From the NCBI RefSeq assembly GCF_026586805.1, contig NZ_JAPFHA010000017.1, forward strand, positions 1 to 64,000: DNA of 64,000 bases, given 5' to 3'. The notes under the pieces are model-generated. The model made no database searches, was not told the origin of the DNA, and saw only the letters and a program-made list of their open reading frames with translations. A program made the translations under genes and the position numbers. Origin of the DNA: Niveibacterium sp. 24ML (GTDB lineage Bacteria > Pseudomonadota > Gammaproteobacteria > Burkholderiales > Rhodocyclaceae). Shown here piece by piece: positions 28,162 to 37,867 of this stretch. Position 1 is the stretch's first letter; every line of letters starts with the position of its first letter.

Positions 28162-28741
28162 AGAAGCCCGCGCCGGGCTGGGCGAGATAGTGACGCTCCA
28201 CCTCAGTCGTCGCTCGCCCGAGTTGGGCATTGCGGTGCGGAAAACGCCCGAAGCGAAGGATCACATCGCGGTGGCGCCGGGCGTAGTCCAGGTAAGGCGC
28301 AGCTTGCGGCCATTGCGCCGCGAGCAGCCCAAACAGCGTCACCGCGCGATCCTGATGGGCAACCGACTCGGCATGCTCGAACGGCAGGTAGGCAAACACG
28401 CGCATCGCAGGCGATAGGCGCTTGTCATCGCCGTCCGCCACCAGCGCTTCGGCCGCAGCCAGGGCCAGCCTGTCACCGGCAAAGGCACGCGCGGTATCGC
28501 GAAACACGTTACGGGTGAATTGGTCCAGCACAAGGATGTAGGCCAGCGCGCCTTCGGGTTCAGCCGCCCACTCGCGAAAGGCGCCGTCCAGCGCCCCCTC
28601 GATCACGGAACCGAAGCGGCGCGCAATCTGCGCATCAAAGCCGGCATCCTTGCTGAACCATTCCTTGCGCGCTTCGCCGTGCGCCGGGTCGTGCCGTGGC
28701 AGGAACCAGAAGTCGAGCACCGCATGCGCACAGAGGCTCAT
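28160..28741 (-). CDS. DUF924 family protein
   Basis: This 193-residue all-helical protein starts VLDFWFLPRHDPAHGEARKEWF and carries the block LVLDQFTRNVFRDTARAFAGD and the later YLPFEHAES, which are the hallmark segments of DUF924. The fold is predicted to be TPR-like. It is widespread in proteobacteria and has no established function. Its ATG overlaps the stop of the GFA-family gene by 4 bp (28738-28741), so the two are coupled. Confidence 0.9.
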   Translation of the reverse strand: MSLCAHAVLDFWFLPRHDPAHGEARKEWFSKDAGFDAQIARRFGSVIEGALDGAFREWAAEPEGALAYILVLDQFTRNVFRDTARAFAGDRLALAAAEALVADGDDKRLSPAMRVFAYLPFEHAESVAHQDRAVTLFGLLAAQWPQAAPYLDYARRHRDVILRFGRFPHRNAQLGRATTEVERHYLAQPGAGF

Positions 28742-29226
28742 GCCTGCCCCTGCGCCGCGCGCACCGTCGCCAGGCCCGGCGCGGCATCGCCATAGGCCTT
28801 CTGCCAGCGCGCGTTGAGGGCGGCAAAGTCGGCCGCGCGCTCTTCGGGCAAGCCGTCCGGCACATGCCAGGTCGCAACCCGGGTTTCAATCGCGAAGTGG
28901 CTGACCGGGCGAATGCGATCTGGCTGATCAAAACTGCCGATCGAAAGATCCATGCGGGGCGAGTCATTGAAGTGAAAGCTCAAGGGCGTTCCGCATTGAC
29001 CGCAGAAACCGCGCTCGGCAATGCGTGACGAGGCGTAGCGCTTGGGCAAGTCACCCAGCCATACAAGGTCGGCCACTGCAACGTTGATCCAGGGCGCGAA
29101 GACTGATCCAAAGGCCAGCTGACACATCCGGCAATGGCAGTAGTAGCCTTCTGCCTTGTCGAGTCGCACCCGGTAGCGGATCGCACCGCACAGGCAACCG
29201 CCTTCGAAATCGCCCGCATGCTCCAT
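28738..29226 (-). CDS. GFA-family zinc protein (glutathione-dependent formaldehyde-activating-like)
   Basis: This 162-residue protein has the zinc-binding cysteines of the GFA/CENP-V family: GCLCGAIRY, YYCHCRMCQ and GFCGQCGTPLSF. Some members speed the reaction of formaldehyde with glutathione, but most have no proven activity, so the name should be read as a fold assignment. It is coupled to the DUF924 gene downstream. No formaldehyde dehydrogenase is nearby. Confidence 0.88.
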   Translation of the reverse strand: MEHAGDFEGGCLCGAIRYRVRLDKAEGYYCHCRMCQLAFGSVFAPWINVAVADLVWLGDLPKRYASSRIAERGFCGQCGTPLSFHFNDSPRMDLSIGSFDQPDRIRPVSHFAIETRVATWHVPDGLPEERAADFAALNARWQKAYGDAAPGLATVRAAQGQA

Positions 29227-29270
29227 GCTTCAGCCCCTTCCGCGCCCTTGGCGCAAGATTGGTCCGTCGT

Positions 29271-30332
29271 TCAGCGCGCTTTTGCGTACCCCGCCATCAG
29301 GCGTTCCCAGTACAAGGCGCGGCGCGGATAGTCTTCCACCGGTTCAAGCCAGATCAGTTTGTCGTCGCGCCGGGCACCCTGCTCAGCGGCCCCGACGAGC
29401 GTGCTGGCAAGCCCCTGACGCACCGGCAGCTGCCCGCTTACCGCAGGGCTGAGCATGTAGTTGATCCACGCCTCGGCGAGCGCGCGATCGCGCCCACCAC
29501 GGAGCACAGCCCAGCAATCAAGCCACGCCAGCGCGCCCTCGCGCGGAATCACGTAGCCGATATCGGCGCCGGCCTTGCGCAGCATCTGGACCTGTTGGTC
29601 GCCGTAGTTGGCATAAATCAGCGCGACTTCATTGCTGCGGAACGCCGCGACCACCTCCTCGGGCTGGCTGTAGAACAGCTGCACGTTGTCGCGCAAGCCT
29701 TGCAGACGGGCGACCGCACGCGAGAATTCCTTCTGGCTCAGCCGGAAGGGGTCAGGAAAACCCAGCGATAGCGCCGCCAGGCTGAAGTTATGGCTGCTGC
29801 CGTTGTAGGCCAGTACCTTGCCGCGGTACTGCGGATCCCACAGCGCGTTGAGCGAAGTCGGAGCCTTGGCGACAAGCTTGCGGTTGTAGATCAAGCCCAT
29901 CGCCGAGTAGGTGTAGGGAATTGCGTAGCGTTCGCCCTTGCGGCTAGTCCCCGGAATGCTGCCCAGATCACGAAAGCGCGGCGCCTGATTGCGCATATTC
30001 GGAATGTTGGCCAGCCGCAAGGGATGCAGCAGACCGCCATCGATATAGCGCTGAAGCTCGGCAGTATTGGCGGCGATCACGTCAAACGCGCCGCCTTCCT
30101 TGATATGCGCACGATCCCAGAGCTCGTCGTCAGATCCGACGAAGCTGACCTCCACCTTGACCTTGAAGCGGTTCTCGAACGCCTCAACCAGATCCTTGTC
30201 GGCGTAGCCGGGCCAGGCCAGCACCCGCAAGGTGTCGGCCGCCGACACGGGCATCGATGGCAAGAGCGGCAAAAGCAGCCAGGCAAACAGCCAAGCCCAG
30301 CACCTCAGCCGCTTTGCCATATGCCCGCTCAC
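29271..30332 (-). CDS. Orphan periplasmic polyamine-binding-like protein (PotD/PotF family)
   Basis: This 353-residue protein has a signal peptide ending VSAAD and a bilobed substrate-binding fold. Family segments include LRVLAWPGYADKDLVEAFE, FDVIAANTAELQRYIDGG and YGDQQVQMLRKAGADIGYVIPREGALAWLD. It resembles spermidine/putrescine-binding proteins, but no permease or ATPase gene is near it. The GTG at 30332 overlaps the topB stop by 4 bp; an ATG at 30320 starts just after. It could be a sensor or a partner of transport genes elsewhere. Confidence 0.82.
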   Translation of the reverse strand: MSGHMAKRLRCWAWLFAWLLLPLLPSMPVSAADTLRVLAWPGYADKDLVEAFENRFKVKVEVSFVGSDDELWDRAHIKEGGAFDVIAANTAELQRYIDGGLLHPLRLANIPNMRNQAPRFRDLGSIPGTSRKGERYAIPYTYSAMGLIYNRKLVAKAPTSLNALWDPQYRGKVLAYNGSSHNFSLAALSLGFPDPFRLSQKEFSRAVARLQGLRDNVQLFYSQPEEVVAAFRSNEVALIYANYGDQQVQMLRKAGADIGYVIPREGALAWLDCWAVLRGGRDRALAEAWINYMLSPAVSGQLPVRQGLASTLVGAAEQGARRDDKLIWLEPVEDYPRRALYWERLMAGYAKAR

Positions 30333-32875
30333 TCGGCTTTCTTGCGCGTGCGCGCCTTGGGCTTGGCGGGCGCCTCATCGGACTCTGGCGCTTTCTTCGC
30401 AGCGGCCTTGGGTGCTTTGGGCGCTTTCTTCTCGAACTCGAAGCCCACTTTGCCGTCTGCCCCCTTGACGAGGAAGGCAGAGAACTTGCGCCGCGTGCGT
30501 GATGAGACAAAGTTCTTCAGCAGATCGGTGCGGCCCTCGGTCAGCAGCTTGTGCATCTGCGCCGGTTCGATTTCTTGCAGCAGGATCACTTTGCCGCTGC
30601 GGAAATCACACGACTTGCCGGGCCCGACCGATTTCTCACAGACGTAGGCCAAACCGTGGTCATACACGTTCGCCTGACACTTCGGACAAGCGCCAAGCGA
30701 GTCCTTGCCCGAGAAATCCACCGGCTCGGCCGCTTCGTCATCCTTGGGCTGGCCGAAGTCGAACTCAGGCTGCTTCTCATCGTTAAGTTTGATGATCGCG
30801 TTGAAGGGCCGCCCCATCTTGTTGCGAAAGCCCACCAGCGGCCCGACCGCGCCATCGGTCAGCAGGGTTTCGATCTCGGTCGGCTCGAACTGCCGCCCGG
30901 CGACGATTTTCCAGAGCGAGTAGTCACAATCGCTGCACTGGAACTTCTTGTAGGTTTCGCGGATCAGGCCACCACACTTCGGGCAGGGCGCGCGAAGAAT
31001 GCCGAAGTCGCCCGGAATCGTGTCGCTGTCGTAGGTTTTCGCGCGCTCGACGATGTGCTTGGTCATCTCGGCGATTTCGCGCATGAAGTCGCTACGCGAA
31101 AGCTCGCCGCGTTCAATCCGGCCCAGCTTGTATTCCCACTCGCCGGTCAGTTCCGGCGAGGTAAGTTCTTCAACCCCCAGCCCCTTGAGCAGGGTGATCA
31201 AGGAGAAAGCCTTGGCCGTCGGGATCAGCTCGCGCCCTTCGCGCAGCATGTACTGCTCGGCGATCAGGTTCTCGATGATCTGTGCGCGGGTGGCTGGCGT
31301 ACCAAGCCCGCGACCGCCCATCGCTTCGCGCAGCTCTTCGTCATCAACCAGCTTGCCAGCCCCTTCCATGGCAGAAAGCAACGTGGCTTCGTTGTAACGC
31401 GCCGGCGGTTTCGTTACGTTGGGCTTGACCAGTACATCGTCGGTCCGCACCACCTCACCCGGTTTCACCGGCGCGAGGGCCGGCGTCGCATCGTCCTTGT
31501 CCTCGGCGCTCGCCGCTTCCTTGCCCCAGATGGCCAGCCAGCCGGCATTGACCAGCACCTTGCCCTCGGTCTTGAAGGCTTCGCCCTCGACACGGGTGAT
31601 GCGGGTCGTCACCAGGTATTCGGCTGCCGGATAGAACACCGACAGGAAGCGCTTGACGACCAGATCGTAGATCTTCGCCTCGGCTTCGGACAAAGACTTC
31701 GGCACCGCCCCGGTCGGGATGATGGCAAAGTGATCCGAGACCTTGGCGTTGTTGAAGATCCGCTTGTTCGGCTTGACCCAGCCTTGCTTGACGATCTGGT
31801 TTGCATACGGCGCATAACGGTCCGGCAAGCCCGCCAGCACCCCACCGACGGTAGCGATGTAGTCCTCGGGCAGGGCACGCGAATCGGTACGGGGATAGGT
31901 CAGCGCCTTGTGCTTCTCGTACAGCGCCTGCGCCAGTTGCAGCGTGGTGCGGGCGGAGAAGCCAAAGCGGCCGTTCGCCTCGCGCTGCAAGCTGGTAAGG
32001 TCGAACAGGAGCGGCGAGAGCTGCGTCGAGGGCTTGCTCTCCTCGTCAACCTTGCCGGGCTTGCCGTCGCACTTGGCGCGGATCGCCTCAGCTCGCGCCT
32101 TGTCCCACAGCCGGCTCGGCGTCGCGTGCTCGTCGTTCTCGTCCTTCTTGAACTTCTCGTCAAACCAGCGGCCCAGGTAGCCGCCCGCCGCGGCACCGAA
32201 GTGGCCCTCAAGCTCCCAGTAATCGCGCGAGACGAACTTGCGGATGCGCTCTTCGCGTTCGATCACCAGCGCCAGGGTTGGCGTCTGCACGCGGCCGACG
32301 GTGGTCAAGTGGAAGCCGCCGCTCTTCGAGTTGAAGGCAGTCATCGCGCGTGTGCCGTTGATGCCGATCAGCCAGTCGCTCTCGGCGCGGCTCATTGCCG
32401 CATGCGCCAGCCCGGCAAGGTCCGCGGCCGGGCGCAGACGCGAAAAACCGTCGCGAATCGCCGCCGGCGTCATCGACTGCAGCCAGAGTCGCTGGGTAGG
32501 CTTGTCGGTCTTCGCGTGCTGAGCAATGTAGTTGAAGATCAGTTCGCCCTCACGCCCCGCGTCACAGGCATTGACCAGGCCGCTGACATCCTTGCGCTTG
32601 ATCAGTTTGGTCAGCAGCTTGAGCCGATCGGCGGTCTTCTCGATCGGGTTCAAGGCGAAGTGCGGCGGGATCATCGGAAGATGCGCGAAGCTCCACTTGC
32701 CGCGCTTGACCTCGTACTCCTCAGGCACTGCCAGCTCAAGGAGGTGGCCGATGGCCGAGGACAGGACGTACTGCTCCGACTCGAAGTAGTCGCCCTCGCG
32801 GGTAAAACCACCCAGCACGCGCGCAATGTCCTGCGCCACGGAGGGCTTTTCGGCAATGATTAGTAGCTTGCTCAT
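30329..32875 (-). CDS. topB: DNA topoisomerase III
   Basis: This 848-residue type IA topoisomerase relaxes and decatenates DNA by passing a strand through a transient single-strand break. The Toprim domain begins KLLIIAEKPSVAQDIARVLGG and has NACDAGREGELIF. The tyrosine active site is in ALTYPRTDSRALPEDYI. Several C-terminal zinc-ribbon-like segments (CPKCGG, CSDCDYS, CPKCQANV) are followed by a Lys/Ala/Pro-rich tail. I chose the ATG at 32875, which starts at MSKLL. It occupies the slot after dprA-smg that holds topA in Neisseria-type genomes. Confidence 0.93.
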   Translation of the reverse strand: MSKLLIIAEKPSVAQDIARVLGGFTREGDYFESEQYVLSSAIGHLLELAVPEEYEVKRGKWSFAHLPMIPPHFALNPIEKTADRLKLLTKLIKRKDVSGLVNACDAGREGELIFNYIAQHAKTDKPTQRLWLQSMTPAAIRDGFSRLRPAADLAGLAHAAMSRAESDWLIGINGTRAMTAFNSKSGGFHLTTVGRVQTPTLALVIEREERIRKFVSRDYWELEGHFGAAAGGYLGRWFDEKFKKDENDEHATPSRLWDKARAEAIRAKCDGKPGKVDEESKPSTQLSPLLFDLTSLQREANGRFGFSARTTLQLAQALYEKHKALTYPRTDSRALPEDYIATVGGVLAGLPDRYAPYANQIVKQGWVKPNKRIFNNAKVSDHFAIIPTGAVPKSLSEAEAKIYDLVVKRFLSVFYPAAEYLVTTRITRVEGEAFKTEGKVLVNAGWLAIWGKEAASAEDKDDATPALAPVKPGEVVRTDDVLVKPNVTKPPARYNEATLLSAMEGAGKLVDDEELREAMGGRGLGTPATRAQIIENLIAEQYMLREGRELIPTAKAFSLITLLKGLGVEELTSPELTGEWEYKLGRIERGELSRSDFMREIAEMTKHIVERAKTYDSDTIPGDFGILRAPCPKCGGLIRETYKKFQCSDCDYSLWKIVAGRQFEPTEIETLLTDGAVGPLVGFRNKMGRPFNAIIKLNDEKQPEFDFGQPKDDEAAEPVDFSGKDSLGACPKCQANVYDHGLAYVCEKSVGPGKSCDFRSGKVILLQEIEPAQMHKLLTEGRTDLLKNFVSSRTRRKFSAFLVKGADGKVGFEFEKKAPKAPKAAAKKAPESDEAPAKPKARTRKKAE

Positions 32876-32977
32876 CTTGGGTCGATTACGGCAACGGCCG
32901 CCGCGTCTTGACGACTCTGACGGCCGGCCTGAATGGGATGGGGTCGCACGCGTTTGCAAGCGGCGACCATGTATGTC

Positions 32978-33466
32978 CTAGTGCAGCTGTTCGGCCCCGT
33001 CGCCGTTGTCGCTCCATGTTGGCTCCTCGGCATTTGACAGCAGCTCTTCCATGATCAGCGCATCCACGTTGTCCTGCTGCTGCCAGAGCACCATGAGCAC
33101 AATGACCTTGAGCTTGGCCAGCGTCAGCTCGACCCCCGGCATCGCCATCGCACGCTCGATGATCCGCTCGCGCCCAAGCGGATCAAGCACGCCAGACGCC
33201 TCAAGGAAGGTAATGAAGCCGCGGCATTCGGTATCGAGCCGCGCCAACTCCGGCCCTGCATAAACGCGGCAGGAGCGGTTACCACGCTCAATGCGTGGCG
33301 AATCGCTCCCGGCCACCCGCTGCAAGCCCGACAGCCACTCGATCGCCGAGTCGATCTCTTCCGCCTCGAAACCCGCGGCGCTGAGCTTGCGCGCGAGCTG
33401 TTCCGGCTCGGGGCAGGCCTCAGGGTAACCATAGCTTTCAAAGACATAAACAAGGATATCGATCAT
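32978..33466 (-). CDS. smg: Smg (DUF494) family protein
   Basis: This 162-residue protein starts MIDILVYVFESYGYPEACPE and has the internal block RGFITFLEASGVLDPLGRERIIERAMA typical of Smg/DUF494. It is of unknown function but strongly conserved next to dprA in beta- and gammaproteobacteria. The ATG at 33466 is preferred to the codon at 33484, which lies 6 residues upstream. It is 14 bp after the dprA stop. Confidence 0.9.
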   Translation of the reverse strand: MIDILVYVFESYGYPEACPEPEQLARKLSAAGFEAEEIDSAIEWLSGLQRVAGSDSPRIERGNRSCRVYAGPELARLDTECRGFITFLEASGVLDPLGRERIIERAMAMPGVELTLAKLKVIVLMVLWQQQDNVDALIMEELLSNAEEPTWSDNGDGAEQLH

Positions 33467-33480
33467 CACGGGGCCACAAG

Positions 33481-34587
33481 TCATTGCAGGCGCTGGAAGC
33501 GTCCGCCGGGCAGTCGCGCGACCCGACCGGCCAGTTCCAGCTCCAACAGAATGGCGAAGAGGGCATCAGGCGTCAACTTGCTGCGGGTGCACAAGGTATC
33601 CGCATCGACCGGATCGAAGCCCAGCGCGGCCAGCAAGTCCGCTTCCGCCCCCGACGCTGGCGGGGGCGCCTGCACGGCCTCGGCACGCCCAAGCGGCGCC
33701 GGGACCGACACCTGCCAGCGAAGCTCTTCCAGCACGTCATGCGCCGACTCGACGAGCTTGGCGCCTTGCTTGATCAATTGATGACAGCCTTTGGACAAGG
33801 GCGAATGAATCGAACCGGGAATGGCAAGAACCTCTCGCCCCAACTCGCCGGCCAGACGCGCGGTGATCAAAGATCCGCTGGCAGGCGCTGCTTCAACCAC
33901 CAGCACCCCTTGCGCGAGACCCGCGATCAGGCGATTGCGCTTCGGAAAGTTGTGCGCGACCGAGGGCGTGCCGAGCGGAAACTCGCTGACGATGGCACCG
34001 CTTTCGGCGATACGCCGGGCGAGGGAAGCATTGCGGGCGGGATAGATCCGGTCGGCCCCGGTGCCGATGAAGGCAAGCGTCCCGCCGACGCCATCGAGTC
34101 CGCCCCGATGTGCCGCCGCATCAATACCGAGCGCCAAACCGCTCACGATCAGCAAGCCGGCAGCCGACAGGGCGCGCGAAAACGCCTCGGCGTTCTCTAG
34201 CCCTTGGGCGCTTGCGTGGCGACTGCCCACGACCGCAAGCGCCGGCCGCGACAACAGTTCGACCCGGCCTTTTACATACAGCAACAGCGGCGGATCTGCC
34301 GTCTGCAACAGCGTTGGCGGATACTCAGGATCGCCAAGCGTCACGATCGCATTGCCGGGCTCGCCGCGCCAGGCCAGCCCTTGCGCGATCGCTTCCGCGT
34401 TGTCGGCATCGAACAGCTTTGCCGCAACGGCATCGCCCACCACCGCCGCGACAGCGCGGCGACCCGACGCAAAAACGGCCTCCGGAAGTCCGAAGGCCGC
34501 TAAGAGTGATCGCTGTTTCTCAGGCCCAACGCCGGGTGCGAGCGTCAGGCGAAGCCAAGCAGCGAGCTCGGCATCCGATTCGGTCAA
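33481..34587 (-). CDS. dprA: DNA-processing protein DprA
   Basis: This 368-residue protein loads RecA onto incoming single-stranded DNA during natural transformation. The Rossmann core shows AVVGSRHASAQG and GLALGIDAAAHRGGLD, followed by PLGTPSVAHNFPKRNRLIAGL. A C-terminal winged-helix-like DprA domain follows. The start overlaps the LysM gene stop by 4 bp, so the two are coupled. Together with smg and topB it forms the standard lysM-dprA-smg-top cluster. Presence does not by itself prove competence. Confidence 0.95.
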   Translation of the reverse strand: MTESDAELAAWLRLTLAPGVGPEKQRSLLAAFGLPEAVFASGRRAVAAVVGDAVAAKLFDADNAEAIAQGLAWRGEPGNAIVTLGDPEYPPTLLQTADPPLLLYVKGRVELLSRPALAVVGSRHASAQGLENAEAFSRALSAAGLLIVSGLALGIDAAAHRGGLDGVGGTLAFIGTGADRIYPARNASLARRIAESGAIVSEFPLGTPSVAHNFPKRNRLIAGLAQGVLVVEAAPASGSLITARLAGELGREVLAIPGSIHSPLSKGCHQLIKQGAKLVESAHDVLEELRWQVSVPAPLGRAEAVQAPPPASGAEADLLAALGFDPVDADTLCTRSKLTPDALFAILLELELAGRVARLPGGRFQRLQ

Positions 34588-35609
34588 GGCTGGCGGACTT
34601 CGTCCGTGATCTTGACCGGACCATCGCTCTCAACCACCAGACCATAGGCGACACGATCAAACACGCGGAAGACAAAGAGGAATCCGATCCGTTCGTCCGG
34701 CAGCTTGATGACTTCCTTGCTGCCGTCCATGTCGTATTTTGCATTCGGTCGCGTGCGGTAGATCGCCAGCACATGGCCCGGCTCGAGCCCCGCAGCACGG
34801 CCGACAGAAATCGTGACCACGCCGAACTTTCCGGTCGACTCAAGTCCGTCCGGAATCTTGACGATGCGCCCGCTCACGGCACCGCTCGGCGCATGGGGCG
34901 CGAGCGAGAAGAATTCGGCCTTGGTCGCCGGCAGCATCCGGTCCCCCACATGAACCTCGTGCTGGACCGACGTGATTTCCATGGTTGCCAGCTCGCCTTC
35001 CTGACTCACACGTGCGGTGCCCAGATCAGCCGCCTCATAGCCAAGCAGCTCGTTCGTCACCGGATCCTTGACGGGCTGGGCACGGCGGTAGATCTGCCAG
35101 TTGCTGACGCCAGCGGTCACACCGCGCGCAAACACGGTATTGCCCGGGCCATTGAGCAAGCGTGCATCACTCGCAACGATGGTCGCGCTGCCGGCCAGGT
35201 CCTTGTCCGAAATAAATAGCGGCCGGGTCAGGAAGCGTTCGATCCGGCTCAGAGGGACGCTCGGAATCGGGCTCAGATCCTCCGCCCGCACCTGCGGCGA
35301 GAGCTTCTCGGTACCACCGCCACCCGGCGGCGTCGTGCTCAGATACGGGCCCGAACGGTCAAGATAAATGGTCTGACCCGGATAGATCCAGTGCGGATCC
35401 TTGATCTGCTCGCGGTTCATGCGCCACACCTGCGGCCACAGCCACGGATGCTTGAGGAACTTGCCGGAGATATCCCACAGCGTGTCACCCTTGACGACGA
35501 CGTAGGAGTCGGGAGCGTTTTCTGCCAGCTTGACCGTGTCAGCGACAGCCGATGCCGAAGCAAACGACAGTCCCAGAGTCAGGGCCAGCACGGATATAAT
35601 GCGGAACAT
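34584..35609 (-). CDS. LysM-domain cell-wall protein
   Basis: This 341-residue protein has a Sec signal peptide ([12 protein letters not shown]) and one N-terminal LysM domain at about residues 36-84 ([30 protein letters not shown]), which should bind peptidoglycan. A long beta-rich region of unknown function follows. It is the conserved neighbour of dprA in betaproteobacteria. I chose the ATG at 35609; a frame reaches 35657 but would add residues before the signal peptide. It is divergent from def, 129 bp away. Confidence 0.88.
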   Translation of the reverse strand: MFRIISVLALTLGLSFASASAVADTVKLAENAPDSYVVVKGDTLWDISGKFLKHPWLWPQVWRMNREQIKDPHWIYPGQTIYLDRSGPYLSTTPPGGGGTEKLSPQVRAEDLSPIPSVPLSRIERFLTRPLFISDKDLAGSATIVASDARLLNGPGNTVFARGVTAGVSNWQIYRRAQPVKDPVTNELLGYEAADLGTARVSQEGELATMEITSVQHEVHVGDRMLPATKAEFFSLAPHAPSGAVSGRIVKIPDGLESTGKFGVVTISVGRAAGLEPGHVLAIYRTRPNAKYDMDGSKEVIKLPDERIGFLFVFRVFDRVAYGLVVESDGPVKITDEVRQP

Positions 35610-35738
35610 GAATGTGCCTCGGTGATGTTGAGCCATGGCGGGCGAGAGCCCAAGCAACCTTCAAACGGTGCTTTAGCACACGGGCATCGAGATTTCACTT
35701 CAGATTCTGCACATAGTCACTTCATCCAGCAAGCATTT

Positions 35739-36242
35739 ATGGCGCTACTGCCCATCCTCCGATATCCCGACCCGCGTCTCCATACCGTTGCGACACCGGT
35801 CACCGAGTTCAACGATGCACTCCGCGAACTGGTGCGCGACATGGCCGAAACAATGTACGAAGCGCCAGGCGTCGGCCTCGCGGCAACACAGGTCAACGTG
35901 CATAAACGCCTTGTCGTGATTGACGTGAGCGAGGACAAGTCCGCGCTGCGTGCCTTCATCAACCCGGAAATCGTCGCGCGCGCTGGCGAACAGATGTGCG
36001 AAGAGGGCTGCCTCTCGGTGCCGGGCATTTACGAGCGCGTGTCGCGTGCTGAGCGCGTGACGGTCCGCGCGTTCGACGAGCACGGAAAGCCGTTTGAACT
36101 CGATGCCGAAGGCTTGCTCGCCGTCTGCATCCAGCACGAAATCGATCACCTTGATGGCAAGGTGTTCGTTGAATACCTCTCCAGCTTCAAGCTGAACCGG
36201 ATCAAGACCAAGCTCGCCAAGAAGGCGCGCATCACGGCTTGA
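35739..36242 (+). CDS. def: Peptide deformylase
   Basis: This 167-residue metalloenzyme removes the N-formyl group from new proteins. All three family motifs are present: GVGLAATQ (44-51), EGCLS with the metal ligand Cys91, and QHEIDHLDG with metal ligands His133 and His137 and catalytic Glu134. It begins the def-fmt-rsmB translation/rRNA cluster, divergent from the lysM-dprA operon. A hairpin separates it from fmt. Confidence 0.97.
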   Translation: MALLPILRYPDPRLHTVATPVTEFNDALRELVRDMAETMYEAPGVGLAATQVNVHKRLVVIDVSEDKSALRAFINPEIVARAGEQMCEEGCLSVPGIYERVSRAERVTVRAFDEHGKPFELDAEGLLAVCIQHEIDHLDGKVFVEYLSSFKLNRIKTKLAKKARITA

Positions 36243-36251
36243 GCGCCCTCG

Positions 36252-36278
36252 AATCTGCGGCCTTCAGGCCGCAGATTT
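36252..36278 (+). terminator. Hairpin between def and fmt
   Basis: AATCTGCGGCC (36252-36262) pairs with GGCCGCAGATT (36267-36277) around TTCA, followed by a few T residues. It is an 11-bp stem with a short T-run, so partial termination or RNA processing between def and fmt is plausible. Confidence 0.65.
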
Positions 36279-36308
36279 CCGTGTCACGACCTTGCCCCAG
36301 AGTGCCCC

Positions 36309-37244
36309 ATGCGCGTTGCCTTCGCCGGAACTCCCGAATTTGCAGCCGAAGCCCTGCGGGCAATCCTTGCCGCTGGCTACGACGTGCCCTTGGTACTGAC
36401 CCAGCCTGACCGGCCTGCCGGCCGCGGCATGCAGTTGATGCCCAGCCCGGTCAAGCAACTCGCACTCAAGCACGGGATTCCGGTCGATCAGCCGGAAAAG
36501 CTGCGCACGCCAGAGCAGCAAGCAGCCCTGCACGCGGCAAAAGCCGACGTGATCGTGGTGGCCGCCTACGGCCTGATCCTGCCGCAAGCCGTACTCGATC
36601 TGCCGCGTTTTGGCTGTATCAACATCCATGCCTCGCTACTGCCGCGCTGGCGAGGTGCGGCGCCAATCCACCGCGCCATAGAAGCGGGCGACGCGCAGAC
36701 CGGCATCACGATCATGCAGATGGACGCCGGCCTCGACACCGGTGACATGCTATTGCGACGCGGCATTGCGATCAGTGAAGACGACACCACGGCCAGTCTG
36801 CACGACAAGCTCGCCGTGCTCGGCGGGGAACTGGTAGTCGAGGCGCTGCCGCGCATCGCGCTGTGCGAAATCGCGCCGGCACCGCAACCTGCCGATGGCG
36901 TGACCTACGCGAACAAGATCGCCAAGCAGGAGGCCGCGCTCGATTTTCGTGAGCCCGCCAGCTTGCTGGCCCGTCGCCTGCGAGCCTTCGATCCCTTCCC
37001 AGGGGGGCTGGCGACGCTGGACGGCGTGGCGATCAAGCTTTGGAAGGGCGTCGCGGAAGATGGCCAGGGCGCACCCGGCACCATCATGCAGGCAGACGAG
37101 CACGGCGTCGTCGTGGCCTGCGGCATTGGGCAACTGCGCCTGCTGACGCTGCAGAAACCCGGCGGCAAGCGCCTGGCAGCGGCTGACTTCCTGCGTGGCC
37201 ATCCGCTGCAAGCGGGCCAGCAGTTCGCGCTGCCAAGCGCCTGA
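36309..37244 (+). CDS. fmt: Methionyl-tRNA formyltransferase
   Basis: This 311-residue enzyme formylates initiator Met-tRNA using 10-formyl-THF. The N-terminal domain has [18 protein letters not shown], the catalytic region [22 protein letters not shown] (Asn and His of the active site) and [13 protein letters not shown] with the catalytic aspartate. A C-terminal OB-like tRNA-binding domain follows. The gene partners def functionally. Confidence 0.97.
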   Translation: MRVAFAGTPEFAAEALRAILAAGYDVPLVLTQPDRPAGRGMQLMPSPVKQLALKHGIPVDQPEKLRTPEQQAALHAAKADVIVVAAYGLILPQAVLDLPRFGCINIHASLLPRWRGAAPIHRAIEAGDAQTGITIMQMDAGLDTGDMLLRRGIAISEDDTTASLHDKLAVLGGELVVEALPRIALCEIAPAPQPADGVTYANKIAKQEAALDFREPASLLARRLRAFDPFPGGLATLDGVAIKLWKGVAEDGQGAPGTIMQADEHGVVVACGIGQLRLLTLQKPGGKRLAAADFLRGHPLQAGQQFALPSA

Positions 37245-37317
37245 TTGCAACGGGGCATGATCCGCGCAGCCGCCGCGTGCCCACGCAACTACTCAGGCGA
37301 CGCGGCGGCTTGACGTG

Positions 37318-37767
37318 ATGTCGCCCCGCTTGCCAGCCGATGAGCCAGCGACCACTTTACCCGCTGCGCTGATCGCGGCCTATCGCGCGACCCGCTACAT
37401 TGTTCAGACCGAAGCACCGCTGACGCTGCGGATCAACCAGCCAGAAACGGCGCTGGCGGCTTTGCTCGGATCGCACGCGGTTGCCGAGGCGGCGATCGTG
37501 AGCGCCGCGAATCCGGGCAGCCAGCCGTTGCCCGATAGGGAAAACGCCGCCCGCCACCGCGCCCTCCAAGCCGCGGTCGCACAGCTACGCCTCGCCGCCC
37601 TTCCGACACGGCATGTCGCGGATGCGGGCGATTGGCCGGATGAATCGGGCCTGCTGGTGCTTGGGGCCAATTTGGAGGCCGCCAGCGCACTGGGGCGGCG
37701 TTTCGGCCAGAACGCGATCGTCTCGATCGCTGCCGACAACACGCCACGGCTGCATCTGTTGCGCTGA
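37318..37767 (+). CDS. DUF3293 family protein
   Basis: This 149-residue protein has the DUF3293 features LIAAYRATRYIVQT at the N-terminus, IVSAANPGSQPLPDRENAARHRALQA in the middle and QNAIVSIAADNTPRLHLL at the end. Function is unknown. The ATG at 37318 follows a GTG at 37315 that could also be used. It lies between fmt and rsmB, 100 bp before the latter. Confidence 0.85.
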   Translation: MSPRLPADEPATTLPAALIAAYRATRYIVQTEAPLTLRINQPETALAALLGSHAVAEAAIVSAANPGSQPLPDRENAARHRALQAAVAQLRLAALPTRHVADAGDWPDESGLLVLGANLEAASALGRRFGQNAIVSIAADNTPRLHLLR

Positions 37768-37867
37768 AGCGGCGCGCAGGCAAAGCCCGCTGCGGCTTGC
37801 GCCAAGCCGCCCAAACGGGTAAACGTCATATCCGAACTTCTTACCGGGCCGCCAAGGGCCTTGCCCC

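Noticed and set aside
30551-32863. Long plus-strand open frame of about 770 codons across topB
   Set aside because: It is fully antisense to topB, which has all type IA topoisomerase motifs; no recognisable product.
36252-36278. Possible riboswitch between def and fmt
   Set aside because: Only one hairpin with a short T-run in a 66-bp gap; too short for a known aptamer.
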